Shown: positions 25,401 through 37,186, numbered from the stretch's first letter. The stretch: DNA of 64,000 nucleotides from Cyclaneusma minus (GCA_037179335.1 JAKZHN010000061.1:1-64000); one strand, 5' to 3'. The notes: generated by a model from the letters alone, not told the origin. Program-made: numbers and translations.

Positions 25401-26908
25401 GCCAAGTATCGTCCCCTCCCGCCGGTCCTTCTACAGCTCATGCACCAACCCTCCCCTCTTCCTCTCCACACGCCACATCGCAAGAAACGCTCACTGCGCC
25501 TTCTGGATCCAATGATGCCCCTGAATATGAGTACGACGAACTTGACGATCTCGATCTTGATGATCTCGATGAAATAGACGTTGGAGTGCAGATTGCGATG
25601 GAGGAATCTTTGGAGATGGCGAGAGCTAAGCAGAGGGAGATTGAGAAGGCTGAGAAAGCCGAGAAAGAGGAGAAGTCGAAGATGACTGAGGAGGTTGAAA
25701 AGCCCAAGAAGGTCAAGAAGTCGAAAGTGACTGAGAGTGCTGAGAAGCCCAAGGAAGTCACGAAGTCGAAGGTGGTTGAGGAGGTTGGAGAGGTTGGAGA
25801 GGTTGAGAAGCCTAAGAAGGCGAAGAAGTTGAAGGTTGTCGAAGATGCCGAGAAGCCAAAGGAGGTAATGAAGTCGAAGGTGACTGAGACTGCTGAGAAG
25901 CCAAAGGTGTCAGAGGAACGGGGTGGGACGGGAATCAGAGGTGGGCAGGCTTCGGATGCTTCATCATCTCCCACAATCCCTTCATCCTCTCCCACAATCC
26001 CAGACACCCAACCTCGCTACGAAAGTCCCACCAGTGCTCAACCCCAGAATCTCACTCCCACCAGTGCCCAGCCTCTGAACTCCACTCCCGCCAGTTCCAG
26101 CTCCTCAACCCCAAGCTCCACCACCGGCAAGACCAAACGTGGAGTCGGCCGGCCAAAAAAAGAAGAACGAGACATCCTCGAGCAACTGAGCCACGAAGAA
26201 GTAGAAGCCATCCTTAACGAAAAATTCGGCAGTCCGAAGGGGAAAGAGAAGGAGAAGAAGAAGATGGGGAGGCCGGCAAAAGCAGGGAATGACTATGGTG
26301 CGCTGGATGGGGAAAGTCCAGCAGAGAGGCTGTTGAGGATTAGTCGATTGCAGAAGAAACCGTTGAGGTTCTTTTTGGGTGAGGAAAAGTTTCCGAAGGG
26401 CGTTTATCGGAGGAAGGTTGATGTGAAGGGGAAGGGTAAAGCTGTGGACGAGGGGAAAGAGAAGGAGGTAATGGGCGAGGTGTTGAACGAGGTTGTAAAC
26501 GAGCTGATTGACGAAGACGACATCGAAGAATGGGAAGACGAAGCAGCACTCGCCCAAGCAATCGCCGAGAGTCGCCAAACCGCGAACAGACAAGCCGCAA
26601 ACAGACAAGCCCAGACCTGCATAGCAGAGAGCAGCAAAGTAAACGACAAAAACCAACGCTCAGCGAATGATGTCTTCAAGGGGTTCCGCGGCAGATCGTG
26701 TGCGAGGACGGACCAAGTGAAGAAGGCGAAGGAGCCGAAGAAGGCGGAGGAATTGCCGACGAGGGATTGGAGTGAGGTGCTGGGGCATGCGGCGTTGAGT
26801 GGATTTCCGAGGCATGTGGTGGAGAGGGCGCAGAGGAGGTGTGAGGAGCTTTTTAGGGAGAGGATGGTTTTGCATGGGTTGGGGGGGATGGGGTTGGGTG
26901 GTGGGTGA
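22488..26908 (+). CDS. RRN9: RNA polymerase I initiation factor Rrn9-like protein, very large
   Basis: Rrn9 is a subunit of the upstream activating factor that recruits RNA polymerase I to rDNA promoters. Exon 1 (22488-22871) and exon 2 (23105-26908) join in frame across a 233-nt GTATGC...CACAG intron, giving 1395 residues. The Rrn9 signature is split around the intron: DLAAHLYNAKDWDGRQKRKK before it, then PKSWTAWPLPPNEVPP and later SISYELLKVDRRQRKARKRE. A conserved C-terminal block (DWSEVLGHAALSGFPRHVVE, RAQRRCEELF) is also known from this family. Between them is a huge low-complexity region: a poly-Asp run, three ~50-residue Ser-rich repeats each ending FVAESLEPVA followed by a basic KKKRK cluster, Glu/Lys-rich PKKVKKSKV repeats, and two GRPKK/GRPAK AT-hook-like motifs. 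The start is the ATG in ACCATGG context; an upstream in-frame ATG at 22371 is possible. Confidence 0.75.
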
Positions 26909-28000
26909 CTGAGGGGTGGTTGGTGATTGGTGGTGGTTGGGGAGGGATGATGAATATGATTTGATAACTTTCTTGATATAGCATGATTTCACGAGCGCAT
27001 GATTTTTATGATGAGGATCTGGGATTCGAGGAGGGAGTTCAAAAGCGTGCGATATATCAATCAATGTATACTCGATTTCTTTTCTTCTCTAGGCTGCGGT
27101 CCTTGGAGGCGTGCGAAGGATACTGCTTCTCTGATCTCTCTAATTCAAGACTGATTTCTCTTCTTCTATAGATCGGAAGTTCCTCGAACGCGAGTTCGGC
27201 ATACGTGACTCTTTGGACTTTTTGCTCGACTTGGAAATGTGAAGACTAAAGTTCCTGCCAGAAGTTCAAGTGGGAAGCAGTAGAATTGATGTGTGATTTC
27301 TAGGTCACGAACCTCGACCGTATGCTCAGCATACTGCAATTTGTGAAACTTATTGCTTGGCTTCGACGCTCAAGATCAGATTGGAGATGACAGCTGACAG
27401 GTGACATGTGACATGTGCTTGCAGAATCGCTGGAACTCTAACAGATGCTTGCACTTGACCAGGTCTCTTGAGTTTTACTCGGCGACCAGTGAGTTTCTCA
27501 GTCTCTCGGAAAGTTTAAGGAGACGCGTTGCTTGTGCATCATGCAGGAGGCTGGACATGCAGACTACGCGTGTTTGGTTATCGAAACAGCAGAAGTCTAA
27601 GGTAGCCAGAGACGCGTCAATCCTTTGTAGAGTTGCCCCATGATGTCCAAACCTCACAATGCAGTTGAAAACGAGATATGATGTTGAAAACAGGGAGATT
27701 TACTGTTGAAGGAGACCTCACTCGAGATGGTGGTGGTGCTTCTCGTAGGGTAAATTGGTGGAGAGCCGGAGATTGTCGGTTGAGGCAAACTCAATTCGTG
27801 GTGTTGCGGCACTGCTCATCTGAGAGATACTTTGGATAGACTTGGCATGATGGCATGATCTTTTACACTTCAATGAGTGAAAGAGGGGCTGGCCCATCAC
27901 TTCAACTTCAAGTGCTGATTTCAAATTTCAATGACGGGATTTTACCACATACATTCACGACTCAGACCAGATCTCCAACATGACTGCTTCTTGGTATCAA
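26909..28000. other. intergenic stretch
   Basis: No supported gene. Only short frames without motifs are seen on either strand. The last few hundred bases presumably contain the promoter of snoRNA array 1. Confidence 0.5.
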
Positions 28001-28110
28001 CTCGCGTCATGGTGAGTAGAGCTCCGAGGTGGAATGTGTGCCTATCTTACAATCTATGATTGAGTAAGTATCCCATGTTCTTTTGGTTCTTGATCTCCAC
28101 CATGCTGTTC

Positions 28111-28175
28111 CTTTATGATGCCTGTTACGCACCCATCCAAACCTCCCATGCAGAAGGTGACCCTATCTGATCTCT
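28111..28175 (+). ncRNA. box C/D snoRNA candidate 1a
   Basis: Box C ATGATG at 28115, D'-like CCAA near 28138, C' ATGCAGA at 28148, D box CTGA at 28167. Guide targets were not identified. Confidence 0.6.
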
Positions 28176-28620
28176 CCCTCAGCCTTGGACCCAGCATCAT
28201 TATTTTTTTCAGTCTGTAGAGCTGAGCTGACGTTGACTGAGTTCTGAGGTGGAAAGTGTACCATGTCCAGCTTCACACCGGCCGAACTCATCGATGTGCC
28301 ACAAAACAGCCCATCCCTCTTCTCAGTCCCAAGCTTGATCTCGTCCGCACACATCGACGCGCAACAAGACTCACCTTACCCGCCCTCCGGCTTTCCACTT
28401 CGACCTTTCTTCTCCGTCTACGCTCCTACGTCTATTTCTCCCCCCCTGATTCCTTCTATGTCCACTTCCAACATCCTCCGAGCTTTATTGCACATTACTC
28501 CCTTCCGGAATTCCTTTTCTACCTCCCGTATGCCTTCATATCTCCACCTCATCCTGTATTTTCGGACACTCTATCTTGTATGTAGCCTCTTCTCAATAGT
28601 TCATCTCCAACATGCTGTTG

Positions 28621-28681
28621 TTACATGATGCCAGCGTCTTTTCCGAACCTCCCATGCGGAAGCCGGGTTTATCTGACTTTT
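28621..28681 (+). ncRNA. box C/D snoRNA candidate 1b
   Basis: Box C ATGATG 28625, D' CCGA 28643, C' ATGCGGA 28654, D CTGA 28673. Targets were not identified. Confidence 0.65.
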
Positions 28682-28965
28682 CCCTCAGCCTTGACATAGT
28701 ATTATTGCATATCTCATGTTGTGGAGTCGAGCTGACATGGACTACTGTCCGGAAGTGACTGGCCCGCGAATTCAGCTTCGAGCCGTTGGTTTACATGACC
28801 GAGTCGAACACACCCATCGACAACTTGTACCAAATCTCCAGCATGACTACTCTCATCACTTTGCGTGATGATGTGTGGAGCTTCTCCGATTAGGAATGCG
28901 TACCCATCTACCATCTAGTGAGTGGCCCCTTCTTAATAAGTTATCTCCAACATGCTGTCTCTAAG

Positions 28966-29049
28966 GTACATGATGATGCTTAATCCGCCATCCTAACATC
29001 CGATGCGGAATCTCTGCCGATCCACTCTGACTCACGGTGTCTGATATCT
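28966..29049 (+). ncRNA. box C/D snoRNA candidate 1c
   Basis: Box C ATGATGA 28970, D' CTAA 28993, C' ATGCGGA 29003, and two possible D boxes CTGA at 29027 and 29041. Targets were not identified. Confidence 0.65.
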
Positions 29050-29299
29050 CCCTTGCCCTTGAACCCAGCATTCTTTCTCTTTCTCGTCCTGGACGCAGCG
29101 CTGACATTGAGTACTGTAAGGAAGTGACCGGCTCGCTAGACCCTTCTAGCTGCTAGTTCATTGACAGGCTTCAATACACCAGGCACGGATCACTTCAGGA
29201 CGTGATGCGTGGAGCTCCGAGTGGGACTACGTACCCAGATATCTAGACACCTTAGTGAGTGGTCCTTTCTCAATAATCTTCACCTTCAGCATTCTGTTC

Positions 29300-29363
29300 C
29301 TACATGATGACGTCTTAGCCTATTCCGAACCTCCCATGCGGAAACAGGGGGTGTCTGACATCT
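29300..29363 (+). ncRNA. box C/D snoRNA candidate 1d
   Basis: Box C ATGATGA 29304, D' CCGA 29325, C' ATGCGGA 29336, D CTGA 29355. Targets were not identified. Confidence 0.65.
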
Positions 29364-29600
29364 CCCCCATCTTTGAACCCAGCATCGTTTCTGTTTCTCG
29401 TCCTGGAAGCGGAGCTGACATGGAGTATTGTACGAAAGTGGGCAGTTCACCGATCTGAGGCTTCAACACGCACTTGGACGAAGATTTCCAGATCTTCAGC
29501 ATGACTGGTCCCATCACCGTGTCATGGTGCGCGTAGCCCAAGTTAACATACGTATCTAGTAAGTAGTCTCTTTCCAACATTCTTTATCTCCAACATGCTG

Positions 29601-29677
29601 TTTCATGATGCTTCACCTTCGCAGCAAGCTTATCCTAACTTCCCATGCGGATTTCAAAACCTAGGTCTCTGATTTCT
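29601..29677 (+). ncRNA. box C/D snoRNA candidate 1e
   Basis: Box C ATGATG 29605, D' CTAA 29635, C' ATGCGGA 29645, D CTGA 29669. Targets were not identified. Confidence 0.65.
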
Positions 29678-29953
29678 CTCTCAGTCTTAAGCGTAGTATG
29701 ATTCTATATTTTTTTCGTCCGTGGACCTGAGCTGACATTGAGTACTATTCGGATATGCCCCGCCAGTGATTCTAAGCCGGCGCTTTCAACAAGGCTTCAA
29801 CACACACATCAAGGACTCGTAACAGATCTCTAGCATGACTGTTCCGCTCGCCCTTGCCTCATGATGAGCCGAGCTTCGACTGGAATCCGTATCTACACAT
29901 TTACCTTGGTAAGTAATCCATTCCTACGTGTCTTCATATCCACCACGCTGTTC

Positions 29954-30057
29954 ATACATGATGCCTACGTTAGTGCGTATTGGCGACATACCCTAATGAC
30001 GGCTTGTCCTAACTCCCCATGCGGAATCTTAAACCCTAATTTCTCGCCCTGATCTGT
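29954..30057 (+). ncRNA. box C/D snoRNA candidate 1f
   Basis: Box C ATGATG 29958, D' CTAA 30009, C' ATGCGGA 30019, D CTGA 30049. The first spacer is longer than in its siblings. Targets were not identified. Confidence 0.6.
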
Positions 30058-30308
30058 CCACCAGCCCTGAGCGCAGTATGGTTTTCTATTTTTCGTCCGT
30101 GAAAATGAGCTGACGTCGTATACTGTACTTTACGGCAATAAGCGGTCCGCTATATCTAGCTGCTGGTTCTTGACGAGCTTTTGATACGAGCCGATATTTT
30201 CAGCATGAGTACTGCTATCACCTCGCATCATCGTGTGTTGTGGAGGCTCAAGTTGAATGCGTTCAGTAAGTACCCTTCTCAAGATTCTTAATCTCCAGTA
30301 TGCTGTTT

Positions 30309-30370
30309 CTACATGATGAAACCCAGGGGTGTCCGAACTTCCCATGTGGAACCGGGGTCTTCTGATTCCT
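30309..30370 (+). ncRNA. box C/D snoRNA candidate 1g
   Basis: Box C ATGATGA 30313, D' CCGA 30333, C' ATGTGGA 30344, D CTGA 30362. Only 53 nt separate the ends of boxes C and D, so it is compact. Targets were not identified. Confidence 0.65.
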
Positions 30371-30548
30371 CCTTCACCTTCGCTCGAGTCCAGCATTGCT
30401 TTCTTCTCATCCTGGACGCTGAGCTGACATTGAGTAATGCACGAAAGTGCTACTTCTAGCTCCTGGTTCTGCGTAAGATAACTCGCATCTAGTAAGTTTT
30501 CAACTTTTTTTAAAAAAATCAATGCTCTTGATTTCCCACAAGCTGTTT

Positions 30549-30613
30549 CTACATGATGATCATTGCTCCTCCTAACACTCCATGAGGAAGGTCGCGCTCG
30601 GGACCTGATTTCT
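30549..30613 (+). ncRNA. box C/D snoRNA candidate 1h
   Basis: Box C ATGATGA 30553, D' CTAA 30572, C' ATGAGGA 30582, D CTGA 30605. Targets were not identified. Confidence 0.65.
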
Positions 30614-30873
30614 CCATCAGCCATGCGTCCAGTATCGTTTCAATTTCTAGTCCTGTGGACCCGAGCTGACAGTGACGCTAAGTATCGTACGGAAGTGACC
30701 TGCTCGCCACTTCTAGCTACAGGCATCAATTACAGGTTTCAGTTTAGACTCGTACCAGACCTCCAGTATGACTACTCCCATAATCGAGTCATAGTGCGTG
30801 GAGCTCCGAGTTAGAATGCGTGCTCAGTAAGTAGTCCCTTCTCAATTTCCTCTCCAATAGACTGTTTCTACAT

Positions 30874-30932
30874 GTACGTGATGAAAGTGGCTAGTCCAAA
30901 CACCCCATGCGGAGGGCGCTTCCCTGAGTTTT
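30874..30932 (+). ncRNA. box C/D snoRNA candidate 1i
   Basis: Box C GTGATGA 30878, D'-like CCAA near 30896, C' ATGCGGA 30907, D CTGA 30924. Targets were not identified. Confidence 0.6.
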
Positions 30933-31380
30933 CAATCAGCTTTGAACCTGGTATCGTTTTCAATTTCCTTGTCCTGTGGTGCAGGAGCTGACACCGAGTA
31001 CTACATCAAATCCAAGTTGAAATTGATCAAAACATGGAAAGTTGAAGCGACGACTATTGGGGATTGGAACTGGGCGAAACTGAGCTGGCTTTGAAGCGCG
31101 GATTTATGTGGGATAGAATCGAAGTGGCAGGTTGCAGCAGGTGTTGAGGTCGTTCCTGCATCGACGATGAGAAGCCCGCTCGCACTAGCGCGTTCCTGCT
31201 TCTTTCAACCAAGGTCACGCACACTCTTCGCAAACTTTTCTTTTCCCTCTTCTTTTTTCCGCTTCTTGTTGAGTTTCTCCCCTCTCACACAACACACCAT
31301 GCGGAGCAGTACTGCGAATTGCGACAGCGCTTTCTTTGAGTCTCCTCTTCTCAATCCGCCTTCGCCCTCAACATGCTGCT

Positions 31381-31456
31381 TCACATGATGACAAAAACCC
31401 ATCCAGTCCTGCCTAATCTCCACGTGGACAAGAAATTTATCGCATATCTGATTCTC
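31381..31456 (+). ncRNA. box C/D snoRNA candidate 1j
   Basis: Box C ATGATGA 31385, D' CTAA 31413, C' ACGTGGA 31422, D CTGA 31448. Targets were not identified. Confidence 0.65.
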
Positions 31457-31797
31457 CCAGCCTTTCGCATACTTGGAGACTTTCCTTGTGTGGCGCTGAG
31501 CTGACACTGGACACTTGACAGAACCACAGCACGAAGTCTTCATCGTCCCATAAATGGCAGCCGCCAGCGCTCACAACCGTCTTGGCCGTCGCGCCATGTA
31601 TCCGACTGCCGGTAGTCTTCTCTCTTCGCATCTCTGCCATCCTCGACCTGCTGTGGACACTGGGCAGATATGCAGCGAATCTTGACACGACGACGTCATC
31701 GTCTTTGCGAGGCTCCTTGCCGCGAGTATCATGTCGTGGTTCTGAAGAGCTACGACTTGGAGCTCGTCTCGAGTAAGCAATCCATTCTACTTCTCTC

Positions 31798-31861
31798 TCA
31801 TGTATGATCAATCTTGCTATTACACATCCGAATTTCATGTACCTGATCCTCTATCTCAGCA
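31798..31861 (+). ncRNA. box C/D snoRNA candidate 1k, degenerate
   Basis: The order of boxes is kept but C is weak: ATGATCA near 31804, D' CCGA 31828, C'-like ATGTACC, D CTGA 31853. It may be decaying. Confidence 0.35.
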
Positions 31862-32046
31862 TTTCGCACACGCCTTGTTTACTTTCTTTCTGCGGATCCC
31901 AGCTGACATCGGATGCTGAACAGACACAGACACAGACACAGACACAGACGTCTCGGCTTTCTCAGCTCGACGGTCTTTGCCGTCCACCATGGATCTCACT
32001 TCCGTAGGCGTTTCCCTCTCATCCCTGTCGCCCTTAACATGCTGTT

Positions 32047-32128
32047 CCGTATGATGATCAAAAATTTCCATATATATCTCCGAATCCCCATGTGGACTCT
32101 TAAGTTTTATCTCGTTAATCTGATTCTC
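32047..32128 (+). ncRNA. box C/D snoRNA candidate 1l, 25S guide
   Basis: Box C ATGATGA 32051, D' CCGA near 32080, C' ATGTGGA 32090, D CTGA 32120. The sequence just before box D, ATCTCGTTAAT(C), is complementary to the conserved 25S rRNA segment GATTAACGAGAT (12 nt, the last pair using the C of box D). By the D+5 rule the target would be the second A of AUUAACGAG. Confidence 0.75.
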
Positions 32129-32371
32129 CCTCAGCCTTTTCATGTTATCTCGATGACTCTTTAGGCGAAACTGGAGCTGACAGTGAACCATACAGGAGTG
32201 GCAGAATTATACCATCCGAGGGGGGGCAGTCCAGCCGATTTTTGAATGGCTAATACTATGTATCGGCAAGTTTTGTCCTCTGCTAATGCTCCCAGGGCTC
32301 CAACCTGCCATATCCATGGACTGTTCAGCTCCTCCGCTAGCCCAGACCTCTTCCGTCTTTTCTCCCTGGCG

Positions 32372-32458
32372 CAACATGATGAAAGCAACAAATATCCGAT
32401 AGCACAGACCTGTCCTGAATCCCCATGTTCAATGAATATGATCTTTTCGATCTCGCCC
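32372..32458 (+). ncRNA. box C/D snoRNA candidate 1m, snR56/U25-like 18S guide
   Basis: Box C ATGATGA 32376, D' CTGA 32415. The guide before D', CACAGACCTGT, is complementary to 18S rRNA ACAGGTCTGTG, the known target region of yeast snR56 and human U25; the D+5 position falls on the G of ACAGG. Box D is not clear (CTCG near 32451), so the 3' half may be decayed. Confidence 0.75.
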
Positions 32459-32607
32459 TCCTCCTTCCTTGTCTGAGAGCAGAAGGCTATGCACTTTTCC
32501 TGGAATCGAAGTTGACCTTGTGTCGAAGTGGGCGGTGAGATGCTGACTGAACTTACCACAGTCCTGACTTGTGAGTGTTTGACTTCCTTCATCCCCTTCT
32601 CGAGACT

Positions 32608-32693
32608 CTACATGATGAGAGCAACAAATATTCATATCACAGACCTGTTCTGAATCTCAATGTTGACGAATATACATTTCAAATCTGACCCTT
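32608..32693 (+). ncRNA. box C/D snoRNA 1n, snR56/U25-like 18S guide
   Basis: Box C ATGATGA 32612, D' CTGA 32650, C' ATGTTGA 32660, D CTGA 32685. The guide ATCACAGACCTGTT ends directly at D' and is complementary over 14 nt to 18S AACAGGTCTGTGAT. D+5 points to the G of AACAG, the same nucleotide modified through snR56/U25. This is the clearest member and a paralogue of the preceding unit. Confidence 0.85.
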
Positions 32694-33289
32694 CCATTCC
32701 CGTCTCAAATTCTGAATCTAAAGCCTCGACCTCGGGGATTATCGCTGACTGATGAAAGAATTAGGGAACTGTATCAAAGTGCCCTACGAAATAAGCTCTT
32801 CCCAAATGATCTATACTGGAAACAGGGTTTTCCCTCGCAGTCAAAGTCCGAATGCTCGCGAAGTCGGAAGTTCTTGGATGATGTGCCGCCTGATTGAAAT
32901 TCTGTGAGTTGCAGGCGATCAAGCTGTTCTCTTATTCGAATTTCCCCGGGGTGTATATGATGACCATGAAATCAAACGCTCATATAGAGCAGAGGGTCCT
33001 CACTATGACCAACATTGTGTTCATTGAGAGTCTGGAGATCACCTATCCCATCCCTTCAAAGGATGTGCCACTGTGGGAAGAAAGGCGGTTTTTAGATCCT
33101 CGTTTGCCTCGCAATGTTTATGAATAAATTGTTTCAAACTCCTGTCTGATTTCCCTTCTTAGGGCTCTCCACGAATAGAAATCGTAAATAATTGGCCTTA
33201 TTCGCAATCGTATTCGCAAATCGTGAATAATTTGCAAAATCAATCGCACGATTACGAGTTAATTGTCTTACTTATTGGGATATAGGCGC

Positions 33290-36200
33290 GGGCTGACCGA
33301 TTCAGCTCTAAAAAAGGGTTTTTTTTAATATATTTTTTAATTTCCATTTAATTTTTGTAATTATTCAAATTTTGAAAGCATTGCTGCAATATCCGGCGAA
33401 AATAGCACCAAACGGCGCCTTTTACATATTTAAAAGCTTGATTATCGGGCCTTTAATAACGGATTTAATAACGAAATTAATAATTTAAATCGGTTTACAA
33501 ACCAGCGCTTAAAGCATCCCGACCGGGCGGGCCCAAGCACCGCGAGAATATCCAAAAAGCCCGATTTAAATTTTCTGTTTTTTTCGCAAATTATTTCTAT
33601 TGCCAGCATTGAAAATAATTTGCAGAATATAAATCTAATTAATTATATTAAATAAGTATTTTTATTTGGCATTAAATTTGAATTTTTAAAATTATATTTG
33701 CAAGCTATAAATAATTATTGCAATAAATTTTAATATTTTAAATTTTTAAATAATTTTCTAATTGTTAAAATATTTTTTTTAAAAAAAAAGATAGCCAATA
33801 CTTTTGTTTTGCAATTGAAATTTCGAATATAAATAGCTTTAATATTTAATTTAATAATGCATTTAAATTCGAATTTAAATTTCAATTAAAATTATAAAAA
33901 AACCAAATAAGCGCAAATGTATAATTTCATTTTAAAAATACTATTTTAAATAAAAAACTTTTATTTAAATTTAAAAAAACGCCTTTGGAAATATTAAATA
34001 AAACGTTTAATATTATTATAAAAAGCCTAATTGCAATTGGTTTATTTTTAATTTAAAGCGCAAAAGTTTTACGCTTAATATTATCCATTATTTAAAATTA
34101 TATAAAATTATATCTTTTAGCAAAATTTAAACCGATTATTGCTATAAATCGGTTTTTTTAAAAAATTAGGAAAATTAAAAAACTCGTTTATTAAAATTAT
34201 TAGTAAATTCTTTATATTAAAATTATTTAAAAATAGAAGTGAGACTTTTTAATATTTTTAATAAATATTAATTATTAATATGCTTTATATTTGTTAAAAA
34301 AAATTAAAGCCAAATTTAAAAGGAATTTTTTGCGCTGGATTATTAAAATCCAAAAAAAAACTATTTTAAAATTAAAAAGCCATTATTCCACGCCATTTTT
34401 AAAAATCTGGATATTACTTTTCTTTTTAAAAGCACTAATATTATAGAGAAAAAATTAAAATTGGATTTATTTTATATAAAATTGCAATAAAAAAATTGCT
34501 AAAATTTGCAAAATTTTCGCTATAGTTTTTAATAGCTGGATGTTAAATAATAGTAAAAAGATATTAAATATACTAGGCTATTAGCTTAATAAACATTTTA
34601 AATTTTATAAATATATAATTAAGTTTCAAAAAATCCAAAGCCTTTATATTAATAAAAATATTGCTTATTATATTATTTTTTATTGCAATAAGCTTTAAAT
34701 TAGAAATAAATTAATTGCTATTATTAAAAATAACATTAGAATTTTTAAAATTATTTGCAAAATTTCAAATTATAAGCTTTTTTTAAAACAAATTGCCTTT
34801 TTAAAAAAATTTAATAGCTATATTTAATGCCTGCCTTATATTTTTATTTTAATTTATTAATTTTTTTTAAATGATTTAAATTTAAAAATCGAAAATCTGC
34901 TTATATATATATTTTTTTTAAATTAAAGCCAAATTATTACTTTTTTTTTCTTTTTAAAATTATTTGAATTTTAGATATTTAAAATCGCTAAAGCCTTTTT
35001 TATATATAATATTAGGACCAATGTTATAAAAAGCCTAATTTAAACCCTAATTTTCTATTTATTAATATTGGTATTTAATAAAATATACAATTTGATTTTG
35101 CAATTAGCGCTTTTTAAATTAAAAAACAAATTATTTTATTATTTTATTATTATTCTTATTTTTTTTAATTTATTAAAAAGAATTAGCAGCATTTGGAAAT
35201 AATTTATTAAATTTTTAAATCTTTTAAAAAAATTATATAAATACTTTAATTAAATTTAAATTTAACAATATTTTAAAGGAAATTAATAAAAAAAAGCAAA
35301 TATTAAAAGCTTAATAGAAATATTTAAAAGGCTATTAATAGCGTTTATACCAAATATTAAAAATATTATAATTTAGCAAATAATATTAATATTTTATATA
35401 TTGCTATAATATTGGATTTATTTTTAAAATTCAATTTATTTTTTAAAAACTTTAATTAAAAATATATTAAATATATTGCAATTAATATTAAAAATATATT
35501 AATTGCTAAATACAATTTTAGCAAATTATTCCCAATATTTTTTAATTACAGCCATTTTAATCCCAAATCAGCGCCAGCCAAAACCAAATAATTTTTATTA
35601 AAAACCTTTATATTTTTTTTAATTAAAAAGCCTTTTTAATTAATAATAAAATATTAAAAATTAATCGCTATTTTAATGCTTTTATTTTTTATATTATTAT
35701 TATTATAAAAACAAATGCAAATTAATTATATATTTAATAGAAATACTATAAAAAAATTCCTATTTTAGCAAAAATTGCTTGTGATTATTTTGCAATTCCT
35801 GCTTTTAAAATAGGATATAAGCATTTTTTTAGCATTTGCCGGAATATACTAGGCCTTTGAAAATATTTCCTGCAAGCGGAAAGCATAAAAAAACCGATTT
35901 TTTTAAAAAATAAATATTTAATAAATCGCAAATTTAAAAAGAAATTTAAATATTAATTCTTTTCTATTTATGTTTTTATTTTAAAAATAATTTATTTAAA
36001 ATTTAAAATTTTACTAAATTTTTATAATTTAAAATTTTATATATATATAATTTTTTTTAAAAAAATAAACTTTTATTCTATCTTTAAAATTTATACGGTT
36101 ATAATATTATTTTAATAAAAAAATATGCAATATTAAATTTTTTATTAATTTATTATAATATATAATATATAAATAAATTGGATTAAATTAAAAATCATTA

Positions 36201-36670
36201 GTTAAAATTATATTATTAGCTAAAAACACGCACGTTTTAAATGTTTTTTAATTTAAAATAATATTTGGATTTTTTAAATTTGAAGTTATTTACAAATACT
36301 ATTTCCTTAATAGATTATTTATAATATGCGTATTTCTAGCTAATAATATAGCTTTAACCAATAATTTTTTAGCAAAATTAAATTATTGGTAATATTAAAT
36401 TTGGTAAATTTAATATAACGGCGGAAAATTTGGCCGCAAAGCTTTATCCGATTAAATAAAAGCTAAATTTATTTAAATTGTATTTAAATTATAAATCACG
36501 CAATAATAATTAAAGCTTTAAAGCTGCTAATTTTTTAATTAGTGTATTAAATCCTTTAAAAAAATAATAAAAATTTAAATATAAAATTTATAGCGCTAGA
36601 CCTATTATATTATTTTTAAATAATGTATTTATAAATATAAATAAACGATTATTTATAGCCGAGAATCCAG
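33290..36670. repeat. AT-rich, RIP-like block 2
   Basis: About 3.4 kb of almost pure A/T with TTAAAT and AATTTT strings and no coding frame. The boundaries with normal sequence are sharp at about 33300 and 36670. It separates the two snoRNA arrays. It is presumably a mutated transposon nest; no family can be recognised. Confidence 0.85.
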
Positions 36671-37139
36671 CCAATTATAATTGTACAATTGCGATTACAA
36701 TTGCGATTTTTGGCACGAGCTCAAAACGAATAGCTATTCGTGGAGAGCCCTATCCCTTCTTTATTGCATCCCCTGCAGTCTCCTGTCTTTTTTTCCCGAG
36801 CTGGTGCTGATGATGAACCAAATGTCGCAGGACAGCCCGCCGATTCTGGCAGATTCTTCGGCGAGTCAGATGTCACGTGACATGGCTTGCCCGCGGGCCA
36901 AGGACTGCCATCGAAAAGGCTGGCCTTCTCGTTGACGTTCTTCTTCGCCGTCCAGGACTTGTAAGAAAAGTTGCCCAGTGTCGAGTTTCGGACTCTGGAA
37001 GGGCGTTCCGCTGTCGTGGAGATGGAATACACCCATACGAGGTATGCTTTGCCGATACATAGGTCACAACGCCAGGTACTTTCTTCCGCTCCAGACTTGG
37101 GACAATAAACCTGTTTTGTCGACGAGATACACACTCCTG
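36671..37139. other. upstream region of snoRNA array 2
   Basis: The sequence returns to normal composition right after the AT block. It holds short frames on both strands without motifs, a GTAAGA donor-like site near 36960, and a weak TGATGATGA word at 36808. It probably contains the promoter and first exon of host transcript 2. Confidence 0.4.
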
Positions 37140-37186
37140 GTGAGTCCCCTTTTCCTTCTTGTTCTTTTTCTTGCGGCCTGTGTCCT

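Larger units (their letters stand above)
28000..32760 (+). ncRNA. snoRNA host transcript(s) 1: serial introns with box C/D snoRNAs
   Basis: At least 14 units repeat with a spacing of about 235-670 bp. Each has a GTAAGT/GTGAGT-type donor, a pyrimidine-rich lead, a box C/D snoRNA-like core, then a conserved GAGCTGACANTGAGTACTG segment whose CTGAC is a branch site, and an AG about 15 nt later. One intron runs for example from 30264 to about 30446, the next from 30493 to about 30693. Mini-exons between introns share words such as TCCAGCATGACTACT and GGAGCTCCGAGTTGGAATGCG but have stops in all frames, so the host is probably non-coding. A gap and pyrimidine-rich promoter-like sequence near 31040-31300 suggest two transcripts, 28.0-31.0 and 31.2-32.8 kb. 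Confidence 0.75.

Noticed and set aside
28263..28628. 121-codon plus-strand Ser/Pro/Phe-rich frame in snoRNA array 1
   Set aside because: It overlaps the intron and snoRNA of unit 1b, and the equivalent sequence in the other units has stops in all frames.
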